Source of the DNA: Fragilaria radians
Taxonomy: Eukaryota; Bacillariophyta; Fragilariophyceae; Fragilariales; Fragilariaceae
DNA length: 39,940 nucleotides
Reading direction: 5' to 3'
Assembly: GCA_900642245.1 (NCBI GenBank)
Contig: CAAAJI010000193.1
Span: 1 to 39,940, forward strand
The notes beneath the pieces are model-generated. The model saw only the letters and a list, made by a program, of their open reading frames with translations, searched no databases and was not told where the DNA came from. The position numbers and the translations under genes were made by a program. This document shows, one piece after another, positions 1-11,565 of the stretch; within the stretch, counting starts at the first letter, position 1, and every line of letters starts with the position of its first letter.

Positions 1-200
1 TGCAGTGTTTCCTTGTTGGGAAACCACTCCTTTATAAGTTCGTCGTAATCATAACCGCAAGCAAAAACATTATCAATCTTAACTGTGTCATGAGTCTGGG
101 TAGGAGATAGTGTTTTCTTATATACCTTGAAGTAGCTTAAGTTTGACGCAATAAAAATAATAACGAATATCGTAATAAATCTGCAGCTTCTATACAACAT
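1..200 (-). CDS. N-terminal part of an unknown signal-anchor membrane protein (runs off the window)
   Basis: Reading leftwards from an ATG at 200-198, 66 codons stay open to the edge of the window. The product begins with a short basic stretch (MLYRSCR), then a hydrophobic segment of about 15-18 residues (FITIFVIIFIASNL), then a basic flank and a polar stretch containing VFACGYDYDELIKEWF. That layout is what a signal peptide or, more likely, an uncleaved type II signal anchor looks like, as in Golgi or ER lumenal enzymes. The catalytic part lies outside the window, so the function is unknown. The 5' side (201-960) has no competing gene. The open frame, the membrane segment and the protein-like composition support a real gene, but it is short. 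Confidence 0.55.
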   Translation of the reverse strand, partial: MLYRSCRFITIFVIIFIASNLSYFKVYKKTLSPTQTHDTVKIDNVFACGYDYDELIKEWFPNKETL

Positions 201-959
201 CTTGTTCGAACAACGTCGATTTTCTGGCAGAGCGTTTGTAATTGTTTCCTCGTTTGGACTGTAAAGTGACAGTAGCTGTAAAATATAACCTGTCTGGCAT
301 TAACCGTATGTCAAACAAAACTACCGTATGACGGAATTGAACCGCCCCTAGACCACTAAATAAGGCTGGTAATTTAACTCGAGTTAAAATTCTTAGAATG
401 GACTAGTGGTTGGCGCTCACTTTGCTACGCAGAGTTAATTATTTTACACAAGATCATAGTAGACAAATCAGAATAGTGTAACATTTTGAATTTCCGTTTA
501 CAAATTTCCAACGATAATTTTGACAAGGATTTTTATGAAAGCTGTTTGTGAAAATAGAATTTGCAGGTCATACATTTTAATGCATAATACAATATTTGAG
601 TTTTAGTCCTGGACCTAACATGACATTATTTGTATGTTCAAATGTATGCAACACTTGCTGAACTTTCTCTGTGATTAAGTAAATGAAACACATTGATTGA
701 GCATTGACATTAGGAAAGTGTACTGTTAGATATTTTACATTTTATCCTATTATGTATTCTTAATTTGTATGAAAGTTTAAGAAATTGAGACAATATTAGT
801 ATGAGAACAGTCATTTCAAACACGCAACAATATTATTCATCCTCATGATAATTCTGATTAAACCAGTTATGATTAGACTTAGACTAAGATACATGAAAGA
901 TCTTTTTCTTCAATTGTAATATGTTTGTTAACAGCTTCTTTGAAGAAATTGAACTACCT
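201..959. other. Intergenic region, no gene seen
   Basis: No open frame of useful length on either strand. The region is AT-rich. Between 325 and 432 there are short tRNA-like pieces in head-to-head orientation (a B-box-like GGTTCAATTCC on the minus strand and an A-box-like stretch with TAGTGGT on the plus strand), but they do not build one tRNA. The part next to 200 should hold the promoter of the left-edge gene; no clear motif was recognised. Confidence 0.4.
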
Positions 960-1560
960 TGACAGAAGGATCAAGAAGCTAATCCCTAACACAATAGGTT
1001 GTAAACAATAACAGTTTAATAAAAGGTTAAACTAAAGAGATTTGTGCGTGTACCGGTACAAGGAGACGCCCTGTATCGTTAGTGCATAGTAAATAGTAGT
1101 AGAATTGTAATATTCTTAAATTTACTCATCTAGTAATGGATATTTACAACTAAACTATCTTCTTGAATATTGACCACAAGTTTAATTATGATAAATGATT
1201 TATTAATTAAACTTAGTGAAGATTAAATATTGTTTATAAATGGAAAGTATCACTATACAATCCAGTACCGGATCCAATCTAGGACGGCTATACTAATGAT
1301 CTACATAAAGAATTAATTAAGAACTTAGTTTTCTAATTACAATGAGTCTAAGACCTAAACCAACGCATCGCTATCGACCACCAACTTGTCCTTATCAGCA
1401 AGTTGAAGAGGCTTGTCTAAGCAGTTGGGAAGAAGCCTTAGAACAAGATTAAATTCTTCAAGAGGAATCATAAACATCTGTTAAGAGGTGTCAAGGAGTT
1501 CTCCATGAGAGAAGTTCTAAGACTATACAGGACTAAAGAATAAAAAGCAATCAGAAATAG
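960..1560 (+). repeat. Dispersed repeat R1, copy 1 (decayed)
   Basis: This stretch aligns along its length with 17060-17640 in the same orientation. Shared landmarks in the same order are a 'tcaagaag(c/t)taatccc(t/g)aacaca' start, 'tttactcatcta', 'atacaatccagtac', 'caagttgaa(g/c)ag' and 'gagagaagtt'. The similarity is clear but interrupted by many small indels. The 17.4-kb copy has a 60-codon open frame with coiled-coil character; the matching stretch here (about 1375-1540) is broken by stops. It may be the 3' end of a gene family or a non-autonomous element; no terminal repeats were found. Confidence 0.6.
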
Positions 1561-1699
1561 GTTATATTTTATCAGGTTGTAATTTCTATATCTCACTGTA
1601 GAGCAGGACTACCATGTAAGCCAATCCATCTGGGCATTCATGAGTTGTTGACCTGCTAATCATCCCTATATTTCCTTCGTAACTAAATAACATAGTAGA

Positions 1700-3480
1700 T
1701 CATGAGAGATCAATGCTGTTCTTCTGCTTTGCCATATTCTATCTTTGTGTCTCATCAGTGGCAAGATCAATGCTCGAATTGCATGAGGCAGGCAAATTTG
1801 AATCACCGGTCTATTGCATTGTATTTCAAGAGGTTGCGTATGCCCTGAAGCGCGTCCAACAAAGCCGGGACTTATTTGCATCACCTTTGAAAGTTGGAAT
1901 GTTCACATGTTCAAATCAAATTGCTTTTCCTGATGCTTTGAAAATTAGACTTATTGGGCTAAAGCTTCAACAACTAAGTTTTTGTCATCATTCCTTAAGT
2001 ATGCTAGAAATCTCCAATTGCATTTCAGTTTGTCAAAAAAGGAATACACTTACTAGATCTAAAGCTTCGTTCCACTCACACTTTGTTTTGATATCTTGCT
2101 CAGTTCCGTTCAACTTCAGGATGATTGTATGCATCCTCAGTATCCTTGACAACATTCGTTATATTGAATGTAAAATCAGTTTTTCTACTATCAGCTCCCC
2201 ACCCAAATTTTGCAATTCAATGAATTTTGAAGGATAATGGATAAACCAGCTATTCAATTTTGAAATTTATGCATCATCAAAAGTTACTTCCTGTGGCACG
2301 GATAAAATTTAGCATCTTCATTCGGAATATTTAACGTATTTTTTTTTGTTTATTTCAATTTCCATTAACTCAAATTAAGCTAAATTAAATCTCTTGACCT
2401 GATGATTTGTTTGCTTTTCAGGTAGAATATCCTGTATACATTTTCGGCATAATTTCGAGGATAAACAACAAATAATCAACAGTACCTCTGTCATTTAACT
2501 TTCTATGAATGGTTTTTTGGGTCGTGACAACACACATTTCTCCAAAGGCCTTGAGATGCTCAACTCCTTTGAATGGTGTATTGAGCTTTTTTTGCATGGT
2601 GATTGATGTGTCTGTTTGTTGATGATGAACATCAGTTGCAATGGTGATTGTTGTGTCACCCTTCTGGTTTCATAGAAGGATTCTACCCAAAGTCCATTTG
2701 CATGGTGACTGATGTGTGTGCTTGCTGATAATGAACATCAGTTGCAATGGTGATTATTGTGTTGCCTTTCTGGTTTCATAGAAGGATAATGTAGATACAC
2801 ATTCTACCCAAAGTCCACATCAAATATTATCATCAACTCCCAAGGAATTGAAATTTGCAAGGATTCTTTCATAGAGGGTTTAAAACCTTTTCTCCACCTT
2901 TCCACTTCTCTGTGGAGTTCATGGCCCAATAAGCTCAAACTTGACACCAAAAATGCTGTTGTTACAAACCTTTTCAAGTGAATTTTTGTCTCCAACATTA
3001 TGTAACCTTAGGAACTTGACAGTCTTCTTTAGATATGTCAACTCAACAATCAATGCAACAGGATTGTTGTTTAAGTCACTTTTACAATTCAGGAGGTAGC
3101 TCCAACAGTAGCTTGAATGATCATCAACAGGTAACACACAAAATTTTGTTCCTCAATTTCTCCTTTGATAGTACTGATATCTACGAAGTGCCTTTCTCCT
3201 GTAGTTTCGCTACAACTCATCCAGTCTTTGTTGATATTCTTCTGTTTTGCTTTGTAACTGAAAGACATTGCATTTCTTAAAATTGCTAGTAATTTCAATT
3301 GAATAACATTTTCCAGTCATTCCACATCTGTAATGACCCTATCTAGTTAGCTTCAATGGTAGTACCATTATGATCTCTAAGGTGACCTCTACAATAAAGA
3401 GGCCTTCATCTCTTTTGCAGTAGTAGCATGATGCTCCCATGAAGACAGCTTGGCAATCTATATCCTTACTAGGTTTGAGA
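1700..3480 (-). mobile_element. Ty1/copia retrotransposon relic (pre-integrase, integrase, start of RT)
   Basis: Read on the minus strand, the translation passes through a GAG-pre-integrase tail (AKQKNINKDW, about 3250), an integrase core (LPVDDHSSYCW at about 3135, then TVKFLRLHNVGDKNSLEKV), the typical integrase end (GVKFELIGP, stop, TPQRSGKVEKRF, about 2900) and the link to reverse transcriptase (KAFGEMCVVTT, about 2540, and RNYAENVYRIFYL, about 2440). Several in-frame stops and frameshifts break it, so it cannot work. It matches the plus-strand copia at 5.0-7.5 kb segment by segment. Below 2380 the match fades; coding-like pieces go down to roughly 1700. No LTRs were seen. The 174-codon open frame on the opposite strand at 1713-2237 is antisense to this relic. 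Confidence 0.8.
2591..2820. repeat. Two-copy tandem duplication of about 107 bp inside the copia relic
   Basis: Unit 1 (2591-2697) and unit 2 (2698-2820) both start with 'tttgcatggtga' and run through 'gaacatcagttgcaatggtg' to 'ttctacccaaagtcca'. Unit 2 has about 14 extra bases before 'attctaccc'. The duplication falls in the integrase part of the minus-strand copia and must postdate its loss of function. Confidence 0.8.
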
Positions 3481-3612
3481 ATTTAAATAACAATTACCGT
3501 GATCTATTGTTGACATTTTCTGTCGTAACTTGCCAATACAATACAGTTTTGTGTCTACTGAAAGTACTAAGTTGATCATTGATCACAATTAACTTGAATC
3601 ACTATTGCAATT

Positions 3613-4601
3613 CTATGGAATTTTTAATACTTCATCAATCACATGAATCACTCCATTGGAGGCATGGATGTTGGCTTCAATTACCTTAGAGTCATTGATG
3701 AATAGTTTCTTCCCTTTTTCATCAAAGTCAAAGCTTGATCCTTGAAGTGTCTTGACACTACCATCGCCCTTAAGTGCACTACTTAAAACGGAGCCTGATA
3801 CTGTATGGTATAAAAGGATAGACTTGAGCACTTCTGGTGTCTTGATAAGTTCATTGACTGCATTCTCTCCGAGGTCCTGAAAAGCCTTGTTGGTTGGAGC
3901 AAAAATTGTAAATTCACTTTTAATGTCTATCAAGGTAGATTCCAATTCTGCAGCCTTAATTGCCGAAGCTAAAATACTAAGATTTCCTTCACCCTTAATT
4001 GTGTCAAGTACATTTCCAGGAGGAAGTAATACTTCGTCGATAAAGTGAATAACACCATTTTTTGCTTGGACATCAGCTTTCGTAACACGTGCATCGTTGT
4101 TGATGAGGACCCGAGATGGTTTTCTTGTAAGTCCGACTCGAAGGTTGTCACCATTTGCGGCTTTGATTACTTCATTCTTCAGATCCTTTCGAAGGACTTT
4201 ACCGGGAACAACATGATACAGAAGGATGTCTGAGATTTTAACAGTATCTTTTAAAAGTCCCTGAATGGTACTGTCACCAAGTTTGGCAAAAGCCTTAGGG
4301 TAAATAGAACGTAAGCAAGATCATCAATAATATCATAGATTTCAACAGAACTCACTTTATCAGTAGGTGCAAATACAGTAAAGGGGCCAGGTCCTTCTAA
4401 CGTTTTATCGAGTCCGGCTGCTTGAAGGGCAGCCTCTAGAGTATCAAACAGCGCATTGCTTTTCACCAAGCTAGCAATTGTTTCACTTTTCTTGAGTTCA
4501 CGATCAGAATAGCTAATTTCATCAGCATCTGAAGGGCTTCCACGTAGAGTAGAAGAAACTAGGACTAATGAAAAAAAGAAGAAAGTCAAGATCTTGAACA
4601 T
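3613..4601 (-). CDS. Secreted protein with two fasciclin (FAS1) domains; two exons
   Basis: The spliced model is complement(3613..4293, 4356..4601), giving 308 residues. Residues 1-20 are a signal peptide (MFKILTFFFFSLVLVSS). FAS1 domain 1 covers about 39-172, with FTVFAPTDKAF (74-84) as the H1 motif and NGVIHFIDEVLLP (161-173) as H2. Domain 2 covers about 176-308, with FTIFAPTNKAF and NGVIHVIDEVL. The intron (4355-4294, 62 bp) begins GTGAGT, ends TAAG and is phase 0; it splits the H1 motif of domain 1, and splicing restores the family consensus. FAS1 proteins are extracellular adhesion or matrix proteins; here no C-terminal anchor is seen, so secretion is likely. The gene sits between two dead copia elements yet carries no stop, which argues for selection. 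Its start is the first ATG and it is followed directly by the signal peptide. Confidence 0.92.
4294..4355 (-). other. 62-bp phase-0 intron of the FAS1 gene
   Basis: Donor GTGAGT follows codon AAA at 4358-4356; the acceptor TAAG precedes GCT at 4293-4291. A branch-like CTTAC lies near 4315. Without removal the frame reads into a stop and the conserved FAS1 H1 motif is lost. Confidence 0.85.
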
Positions 4602-5004
4602 ACTTTTTGATCAGTCTGTGAGTTAAAGTGTGAAGGAAAAAAATGAGTTTAGGAAGATATGCAGTGATAACGAGAATCTTTTCAAATCGTTTTCATGTCA
4701 ATACTAGGTACCACTTGCCGTTCGTAGGAGGTAGAATTCCTCAATCGTATTACAATACTCTGATGAGGACACTGAGTCAAAACGTACCCTAATTGGAACA
4801 AAAACGAAAAAATAATAACTAAAAGCGCATGCTAACTAACGGCAGAAAGTAACAAAAGCGTACATTAATTGTTTTTCACCAATGAAATGATGCCATTAAC
4901 AAGTATTGTCCTATCAAGAATCGAATTGATATTTCCTTCCATTAATCCAATCACACTATCCGCGAAAATGAATAAGCAGCATTATTCCGTGTTGTTGCTG
5001 ATTA

Positions 5005-7524
5005 ATTTAGAAGCAAAATGCCATCGAAGTGAACGAACTTGCATATGCAGAACTGTTGCTTTCAATTGATGTCAAGACCAGTTTTGGAAAGGTTGCGTTC
5101 AACATTGTGAGGGGATGTAAGAGCAAGGATTAACCTGATGGTAACGCAACAACAGCTTGGGAAAAGCTTTAAAATAAGTATGAACCTACTTCTGCTCCCT
5201 CTATGGTTACGTTAGATAAACAGTTCAGAGACTCTTCATTGAAGAAAGGTGAAGACCCAGAAGTTTGGATTACTCAGCTGGAAGACATAAGTGTAAGACT
5301 TGAAGATATGGGTTTGGAAATTTCGGAGAAGCAGTTCATGATCCATGTGTTGAATAACCTACCACCTAATTATGATTTACAGGTTGCCTTATTGGAAAGG
5401 AGGATTGGAGATGAGAAAGTTCCATTAACTGTTCGTGAAATATGATCAGAGTTAAGCTTGCGGTTTGAAAGACTGAACAATCATTCAAATAATAATAATG
5501 GCAAAGAAGCAGATGAAATGGCGCATTATAGTGGACAATTCAAAGGAAAATGCAGAAATTGCGGTAAAATTGGACATATATCAATAATTCCTCTGGTAAC
5601 GGTAATAACAGTAATCGCGATCGAGAAAATTTTGAATCACAAGATATGGTCTTTGCAGCAACATCGGATGATGATGACATTTGGATATGTGACAGCGGTG
5701 CGAGCTCACATTATTGTGTTTCAGATAGAGGTATGTTTGATGTTAGAGATATTAATGAAAAGATTAGAGTCGGAAATGGTAATCTCTTAGTTGCAACTAA
5801 GATTGGAAACCTCAAGTTAGATGTCACTCAGATTAACAGAACAATCTTCACTATCACTCTTCAAGGTGTTAAATTTGTCCCTGACCTTTGGGTTAATTTA
5901 TTCAGCATCAACCAAGCGTTGAAGAAAGGCTACAGGATCAGCAACGACGATATAATTATCTCATTAAGTAAGGGGTTGAATAAGATTGCATTTGACAGAT
6001 TCTTTAAGGCCAAAGATTTCGGGAATATTAATGAGACCCTGTGATAATCCCGTTGCTTACACTGTTCTGAATGATGTTGCCAAGAAGGGAATTGAGATTA
6101 ATAACTTCCACACAATGTTAGGGCATTGCGATTCAGATAGGTAGGAAAGGACAGCTAGGATCCATGGTTTCAAACTGTTTGGTGAACTCAAGACATGCAA
6201 ACAATGCGCAATCTCAAAGGCCAGACAGAAGAACATTAATAAAGAATGGAAAGGAAGTAGTCAAATTCCCGGTGAAAGGCTTTACATTGACATAAGCTCC
6301 ATTAAAAACGCTAGCTATGGTGGATCTAAATTCTGGGCGCTTGTTGTTGATGATTATACTGATTATTGTTGGAGTATTTTCTTGAAATCGAAGGGTGAGT
6401 TGAAAGATAAGATGAAGAGACTATTAACTGATTTTAAAATTGTGGGAATTGAAGTTAAATATATTCAGTGTGACGATTCTGGGGAGAACAAGGCCTTTTA
6501 CAACTATTGTCATCTGAATGGTGAACTAATAAAATTTGAGTTCTCTGACTTCACAAAGAAATGGTAAGGTTGAGAGGAAATTCCAGACTCTTTACGGTCA
6601 AATCCGCGCAATGCTGAATGATGCAAGGCTAGAAGGTGAAATCAGATCTGGAGTATGGTCAGAATGTGCAAACACTGTGACTTTCTTATCTAACATAATG
6701 TCCCTTAAGGGTCAAGATAAGTGTCCCTATCAGTTACTATTTGGAAGCACACCCAAGTTGCCTTCCAATTTAAGACCATTTGGAGAAATGGGAGTTGTTA
6801 CAACTAAATCAGATATTCAAGGAAAGTTCACAAATCGTAAGAGGGTTTATGGAACTCCTGGCACCCCAAGATTCAAAGTAACTCGTCCGGATGAAGACTC
6901 TGATACCATTCCAGAAAGTTTGCAGAAACATTATTGTTCAGGTGTCGGCATGCTGCTTTATTTGATTAAGTATTCAAGACCTGATTTGAGCAATGCCGTG
7001 AGAGAGTTGTCCAAGTGCATGGATAGAGCAACTTATGGGACTTACCAGGAAATGTTTCGCGTCGTGAAATTTGTTTTGGACACCAAAAATTACTGCTTGA
7101 AAATTCAACAAAATTTTGAGAGTAAAAACTCTTGGAAATTGAAAGTATTCTCGGACAGTGATTGGGCTGGAGATCCGGAAATGAGGATTAGTGTGACAGG
7201 TTTCATCTTTTATCTTCAAAACGTACCTGTTTGTTGGCGTTCAAAGGCGCAAAGAGGAGTAACCCTATCCAGCAGCGATGCTGAATATGTTGCAATGTCT
7301 GAAGTGGTCAAGGGGATCAGATTCATCTACTTCATTCTTAAGGACATTGGAATAGAAGTAGAACTTCCAATTTTGAGAATGTGGGAGACGGAATTGTAAG
7401 AGTTGAGTTTGCGAAATCCAGTGATAATGATTCTGATATTTTCACGAAGAATGTGAATCAAGAAATGTACGAGAAACATGCGATGAAATTTCTCGGGAGT
7501 ATTGAAGATTTTAGGAGTGAATGA
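5005..7524 (+). mobile_element. Ty1/copia retrotransposon relic with internal RT deletion
   Basis: The plus-strand translation starts with a copia Gag (NELAYAELLLSIDVKTSFGK at about 5030, then DGNATTAWEKL and YEPTSAPSMVTLDKQF), interrupted by TAA at 5131, a second TAA near 5172 and TGA at 5443. A zinc knuckle follows (CRNCGKIGH, about 5550), then an aspartic protease (WICDSGASSHYC, about 5680), the GAG-pre-integrase region (CKQCAISKARQKN, about 6200), integrase (ALVVDDYTDYCW, about 6340; NGKVERKFQTLYG, about 6560) and, directly after FGEMGVVTTK (about 6785), the last part of RT (LLYLIKYSRPDLSNAV, about 6955) and RNase H (SDSDWAGDPEMR, about 7150; SSSDAEYVAMSE, about 7270). The catalytic YVDD part of RT is missing. 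At least five stops or frameshifts are present, so it is defective. Confidence 0.9.
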
Positions 7525-7546
7525 ACGTTTCGGTCTAGGGAGGGTA

Positions 7547-7700
7547 TTGGAATATCCCTTATGTTCATTCAAGATTAGTTTTTATTTGTTTAGGTTAATC
7601 ATTAAGGATATATGGATATTCACAAAGAACGTGAATCATCAAGTGTGTGAGTCAGCGATAAGTAAAGAGTAATTTAGTAATTACAACTTTTAGCGCATCT
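7547..7700 (+). repeat. Probable remains of the copia 3' LTR
   Basis: A purine tract (agggaggg, 7539-7546) lies just after the RNase H frame ends and is followed by 'tattggaatatccc', close to the TGTTGGAATAT start common in copia LTRs. The right end is not defined and no matching 5' LTR was found upstream of 5000, so this rests on position and the start motif only. Confidence 0.4.
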
Positions 7701-7711
7701 TGTTTGTGCTA

Positions 7712-9080
7712 TCAACTCTTGCTAACAATAGTGTGCTCAAAAATATGAGTAGGAGAAAATAATTGTTCATTCTCTCTTGCTTGTTCTAATTCAAACGATT
7801 GCTCCATCATAACAAATTCCATTTTTTCTTCCATCTTGAGTGTACATTGGTTGCTATGGGATTGTTTGTTGACATTATTATCAGGTGCACTCTTTTGCAT
7901 AGGTTTTGGTTCCATTGTGTTAATTTGATTATCACATATTGGTTCAGCATGACATGCATTGTCATGACTTGCATCAATATCAGCCAAACCAGAGGAACAT
8001 GTATACTCACCAGATAGCAATGCGGAAACATGTGCTTTCATTGAATGCATACATATTCTCATTTGCATTTTTCTCAGCAGGGTATTGTTTTGACATCATG
8101 GGGCTCATAATATCCTGCACTCTAGCCAAATAATTATCTCCAGATAGATTCTGAGCTGCATCAGAAACCAAACGCATATCCTTTTGGAAGTCAGGTCCAA
8201 TAAGATGTGCTAGGAAAAAGAAATATGTATCATACCCCTAACTGTATTGCTTCCTTTACGACATTTTGTACCTAACTGCTCGCCATTACTGGAAGCAACG
8301 TTTCAGCATCCTACATGGATTGACTGGATGCAAATCCGAGGCTTTGCCTTGACTGTAGTACCAAGGTGCTGGGCGCAAGTATGTAGCATGAGCATTTACC
8401 GCAGTTGCATCTGGTACCTTGGGGCATCCTGCATTGTATCTAGATTGTGATGTATTATATATAGTATTGGTCTTGTATGCATCATGACAAAAGGCAAGTA
8501 AGTTATGCCTTACACCCACAAGTTTATTTTGTTGAGGCAGGACAGCAACAACATGAGTGCAAGGAAATTTCTTCTGGAATTTTCAAAAACGCTCTACTGT
8601 GTTGGTAACAATTTCAACAGATAGCACATGACATCACTTAAAGTTTTTTCTTCTTTACCTGGGAACACATCAGCAATTTTGGCCAAGCCATGCATGCATT
8701 GGTCAAAGTTGGAGGCACATTGAACTTCGTACATTAGTGGCAGCAGAAACTGTGTGGCTTGTGATGGTGAAAGCTTACATTGATGGATAACATTGTACTA
8801 AATGTGGCGAGAACATTTTTTTAAAAAATATTCCAGCTTCCTCTAGTTGCCATTGAGCATTCATTTGATGACCTTGATCTGAAAATATGACTGCTTCGTC
8901 AAAATATATTCCACTCTTAATACAATTACATAAGAGCCACATGTAATTATTTGTATCTTTTTTGGGACCAGCGCTGTTGCTTGCGGAATGCTCCGTCAGT
9001 TGCCAGCTTTTCAAATCCAGATCCCTACCCCCCTTTTCCAATTTTTTACAAAACCCTTTTCTATGACTGGACAATAGCTG
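7712..9080 (-). pseudogene. Decayed Mutator-like (MULE) transposase, probable
   Basis: The minus-strand translation near 8960-8790 reads YMWLLCNCIKSGIYFDEAV, then IFSDQGHQMNAQ and, one frame over, CSRHI and NVIHQCK. This matches the order of the MULE DDE core: a tryptophan-containing helix, a second catalytic Asp in an I-x-SD-x-G setting, then a C/H motif. Further coding pieces follow: SPSQATQFLLPLMYEVQ and GLAKIADVFPGKEE at 8760-8640, VGVRHNLLAFCHDAYKTN at about 8510 and a 118-codon open frame at 7712-8068. Stops and frameshifts separate them, so the gene is dead. Terminal inverted repeats were not found. The family assignment rests on motif order and could be another DDE transposase. Confidence 0.5.
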
Positions 9081-9084
9081 TGAA

Positions 9085-9167
9085 TAACATCATTTCAGTG
9101 GTTAAAAACAACTAACATCATTTTATTGGTTAAAACAACTAACATCATTTCATTGGTTAAAAACAAC
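9085..9167. repeat. Three tandem copies of a 27-28 bp unit
   Basis: The unit 'taacatcatttc(a/t)(g/t)tggttaaa' plus 'aacaac' occurs at 9085-9112, 9113-9139 and 9140-9167 with one to three differences. It lies just upstream of the MULE-like transposase relic. Confidence 0.85.
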
Positions 9168-9198
9168 TAATATACCGCTTTTTGCTATTTTCATCCGT

Positions 9199-9282
9199 TG
9201 GTATACGCTTTTATTTTTCGTTAGTATACTCTTTTTTTCAATTAGTAAACGTTTCGCACAAAACTTGGCGTTAGTATACATA
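9199..9282. repeat. Four spaced copies of a GTTAGTATAC-like motif
   Basis: 'gttggtatac', 'gttagtatac', 'attagtaaac' and 'gttagtatac' start at about 9199, 9219, 9240 and 9269. Spacing of about 20, 21 and 29 bases is close to two and three helical turns. The cluster follows the 28-bp tandem repeats and precedes the MULE-like relic on its 5' side, which would suit transposase or regulator binding sites; that role is inference. Confidence 0.5.
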
Positions 9283-9289
9283 TGTCTGC

Positions 9290-11200
9290 AGTTATTTATC
9301 CAAGAATAATGACTAATGATTTCCAATGTGGATGCTATAGACTGATTATTGCCTATACCTGATAAATCTTACTCAATGAGTTATTTTATACTTCGGTACG
9401 CGATTGCCTCCAATATTACAGATACCATCTAAAGCGATTGATCCAACCAGTATTTAATTAATGATACACTTCCTTTTTTGAATTTATTTTTTTCTATACT
9501 TGTACAATGGATTTGGTCCTATGAGAGCTGAAATTCATTATTGAATGCCCTGACCATGGCTCTGCTTCAGTTGCTTGCATAAGTGCCATGACTTGTTGAC
9601 TCTAACGCCGCAAATCCAGAAAACTCACTTAAATTCATCTGCCTATGTGCCAACCAGATATTTTTAAATCATTTCTGAATTGATGAAGTCAACTTGTACT
9701 TGGCGTTGATAACTTCAAGCCATTTCTCAGCTGGCCCAATAATGGTGGATACAAGTAAAGGCTTCAGTTTGGATGTAATCGTCAATACAAATTCTGTTGT
9801 GAAATGAGATATTTTTACTAGCTTGGAACTACATGAACTCAAGATATGAGAAGTAGTATCAAGTACTCCTCATCTTCATCATTACCTCAAGTTACCCTAA
9901 CTTTGGTGGAGAAAGAGAGATTTAGACTGCCTCCTATGTAACGGGTTAGCCAGAACTTCTCCGTATTCTCCTAGCACTTGACACGCACATAGATTCTTCA
10001 TATAATTAGTCACCACCATTACTTCTAGTAATGCTGGAGCATTGGATTGATCTACTATATCCTTTTGTCTTGTAAGAAGTCTTTGTGAAATCATCAGAGA
10101 ACTTATGAAGCGTAGCTTTGAGACCCATAAGATATCCTGCACGTGAGCAGCGTCAACTTACATTCTCATTGAGGGGCATTATTCCAAATGGTATCAAACT
10201 TTGAAGATACAGAAGTGATAAGAATAACTGAAATCTTCTTTACCTGGATCCTCATCAACGTCATCTTGATAATTTCAGTTTTACCCAGTTTTGTATTGAC
10301 TTTCTTGACCGTTTCTTCACAGTGATATAGACAGATTTTCTGGTCTTGCAAGCATAAGGAAGCATGCTAACGAAGCAAAGAGTTGTTCACAAAGCTTTAT
10401 TTCAGGTTGTTTTTGTTGCTCAACATCTACCATAACCACAGTGTTCTACGTTGCCATAAATTATGTTTCAACTAATTATCATTTGACTCTTGTTAAGAGA
10501 GTTGGAGGATTCAAAGAATTTGAAACATTCTAGCTCTGCCAAAAAGCTGTCAGTCTGGCTTTGGATAAATAATGTATAGACTTTCCATTGACAAGGAAAT
10601 ATATATTTTATTGCTGAATTTGGCTGATCAAATATTATGTACTGTCATTGAAATTTGTTAGTGACTCAAATCAACATGTAAAGCATCACAGCATATGACT
10701 AGATACCTTAATCAAGTAAAAGAAAGGTACATTTCCAACACAGGCTGTCATAGCCTATAAATTATTCATGAACTCCTTATTGCAAAAAGCCTCATCACTC
10801 GTTTTTATATAAAATATCAACTTTCCCTCTGTATACAATCTTGTGTTTTTGCTATATATTACAAATGCGAGGTAGGAAGATTCATATGCTTGACTACATA
10901 GCAATCAATTGCACGCTTGAGTGATTGCTGTAATTCAACTTCACATCAGCTGAGATGACATTGCAGATATGATTTTCAATAGCTAAGAAGAATGACTTGA
11001 ATCCACATCAATCATCAGTATAAATAGCCCGCCTAAATTCAGATATTCCACAAGTTTGTCCTTTGGAAAAACGCTAATGTAAAGTTACGCTAAGGTATTC
11101 TAATTCGTGACTTAATATAACATGCATAACTCTTGCGTAATGATAAATCAAGAATTTAGGTTTTTTCGCTACAATAAAATTTGAGATTTGAAACGTGATG
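9290..11200. other. Long region without a recognisable gene
   Basis: Only short open frames exist. On the minus strand, 10351-10166 (61 codons) and 10142-9897 (81 codons), and a coding-like piece near 9730-9640 (KWLEVINAKYKLTSSIQ), have protein-like composition and could be remains of a further transposon Gag or transposase, but no motif identifies them. The rest is AT-rich with no repeat or RNA gene that I can support. Confidence 0.4.
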
Positions 11201-11207
11201 AAACATT

Positions 11208-11555
11208 CTAATTATTGTTATGACTCATTCCAGGCTCCATCGAAAACTCAATACCCACTGTTTGACGGGGGAACAGAACTTTTGTGTATGCAATGTCATA
11301 ACAATGGCCTGTACGAAGTCCTAAATCTTTAACGGTTTCAGCATTGATAGATTGAACAAGGTCTGACCATTTTCTTTTGTTATCTAGAAATGTATATTGT
11401 TGCTTCTCCCGCCAATTAACTTGAGCGATGAAACAATACAACAAAATTAGAGTAATTGTCGACATGAATCCGAGCAGATACCAGTAAAGTTCATTTGGTA
11501 GAATCAAGGTCCAGGGTACAAATAGAGGTAAAATTACCAAGTAATGAAGGTTCAT
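11208..11555 (-). CDS. Unknown small membrane protein, paralogous to the gene just upstream
   Basis: The 115-residue frame starts with two hydrophobic segments (LHYLVILPLFVPWTLIL and YWYLLGFMSTITLILLYCF) followed by a soluble part with KWSDLVQSINAE and LGLRTGHCYDI. That part aligns with KWSELIDDINS and LGARHCYTLDI in the neighbouring frame at 11855-12172, so the two are copies of one gene. It starts 11 bases below the stop of the upstream frame, an arrangement left by a tandem duplication. No known domain was recognised. It may be complete or may be the broken second half of a longer gene, because the paralog continues further after the shared part. Confidence 0.4.
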   Translation of the reverse strand: MNLHYLVILPLFVPWTLILPNELYWYLLGFMSTITLILLYCFIAQVNWREKQQYTFLDNKRKWSDLVQSINAETVKDLGLRTGHCYDIAYTKVLFPRQTVGIEFSMEPGMSHNNN

Positions 11556-11565
11556 GTAGCGTTTC

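Noticed and set aside
325..432. tRNA-like pieces (B-box-like GGTTCAATTCC on minus, A-box-like TAGTGGT on plus)
   Set aside because: They lie on opposite strands, spacing does not fit one tRNA or a SINE head, and no full cloverleaf can be folded.
1713..2237. 174-codon plus-strand open frame
   Set aside because: It is antisense to a copia relic, has no signature, and the opposite strand gives recognisable copia sequence nearby.
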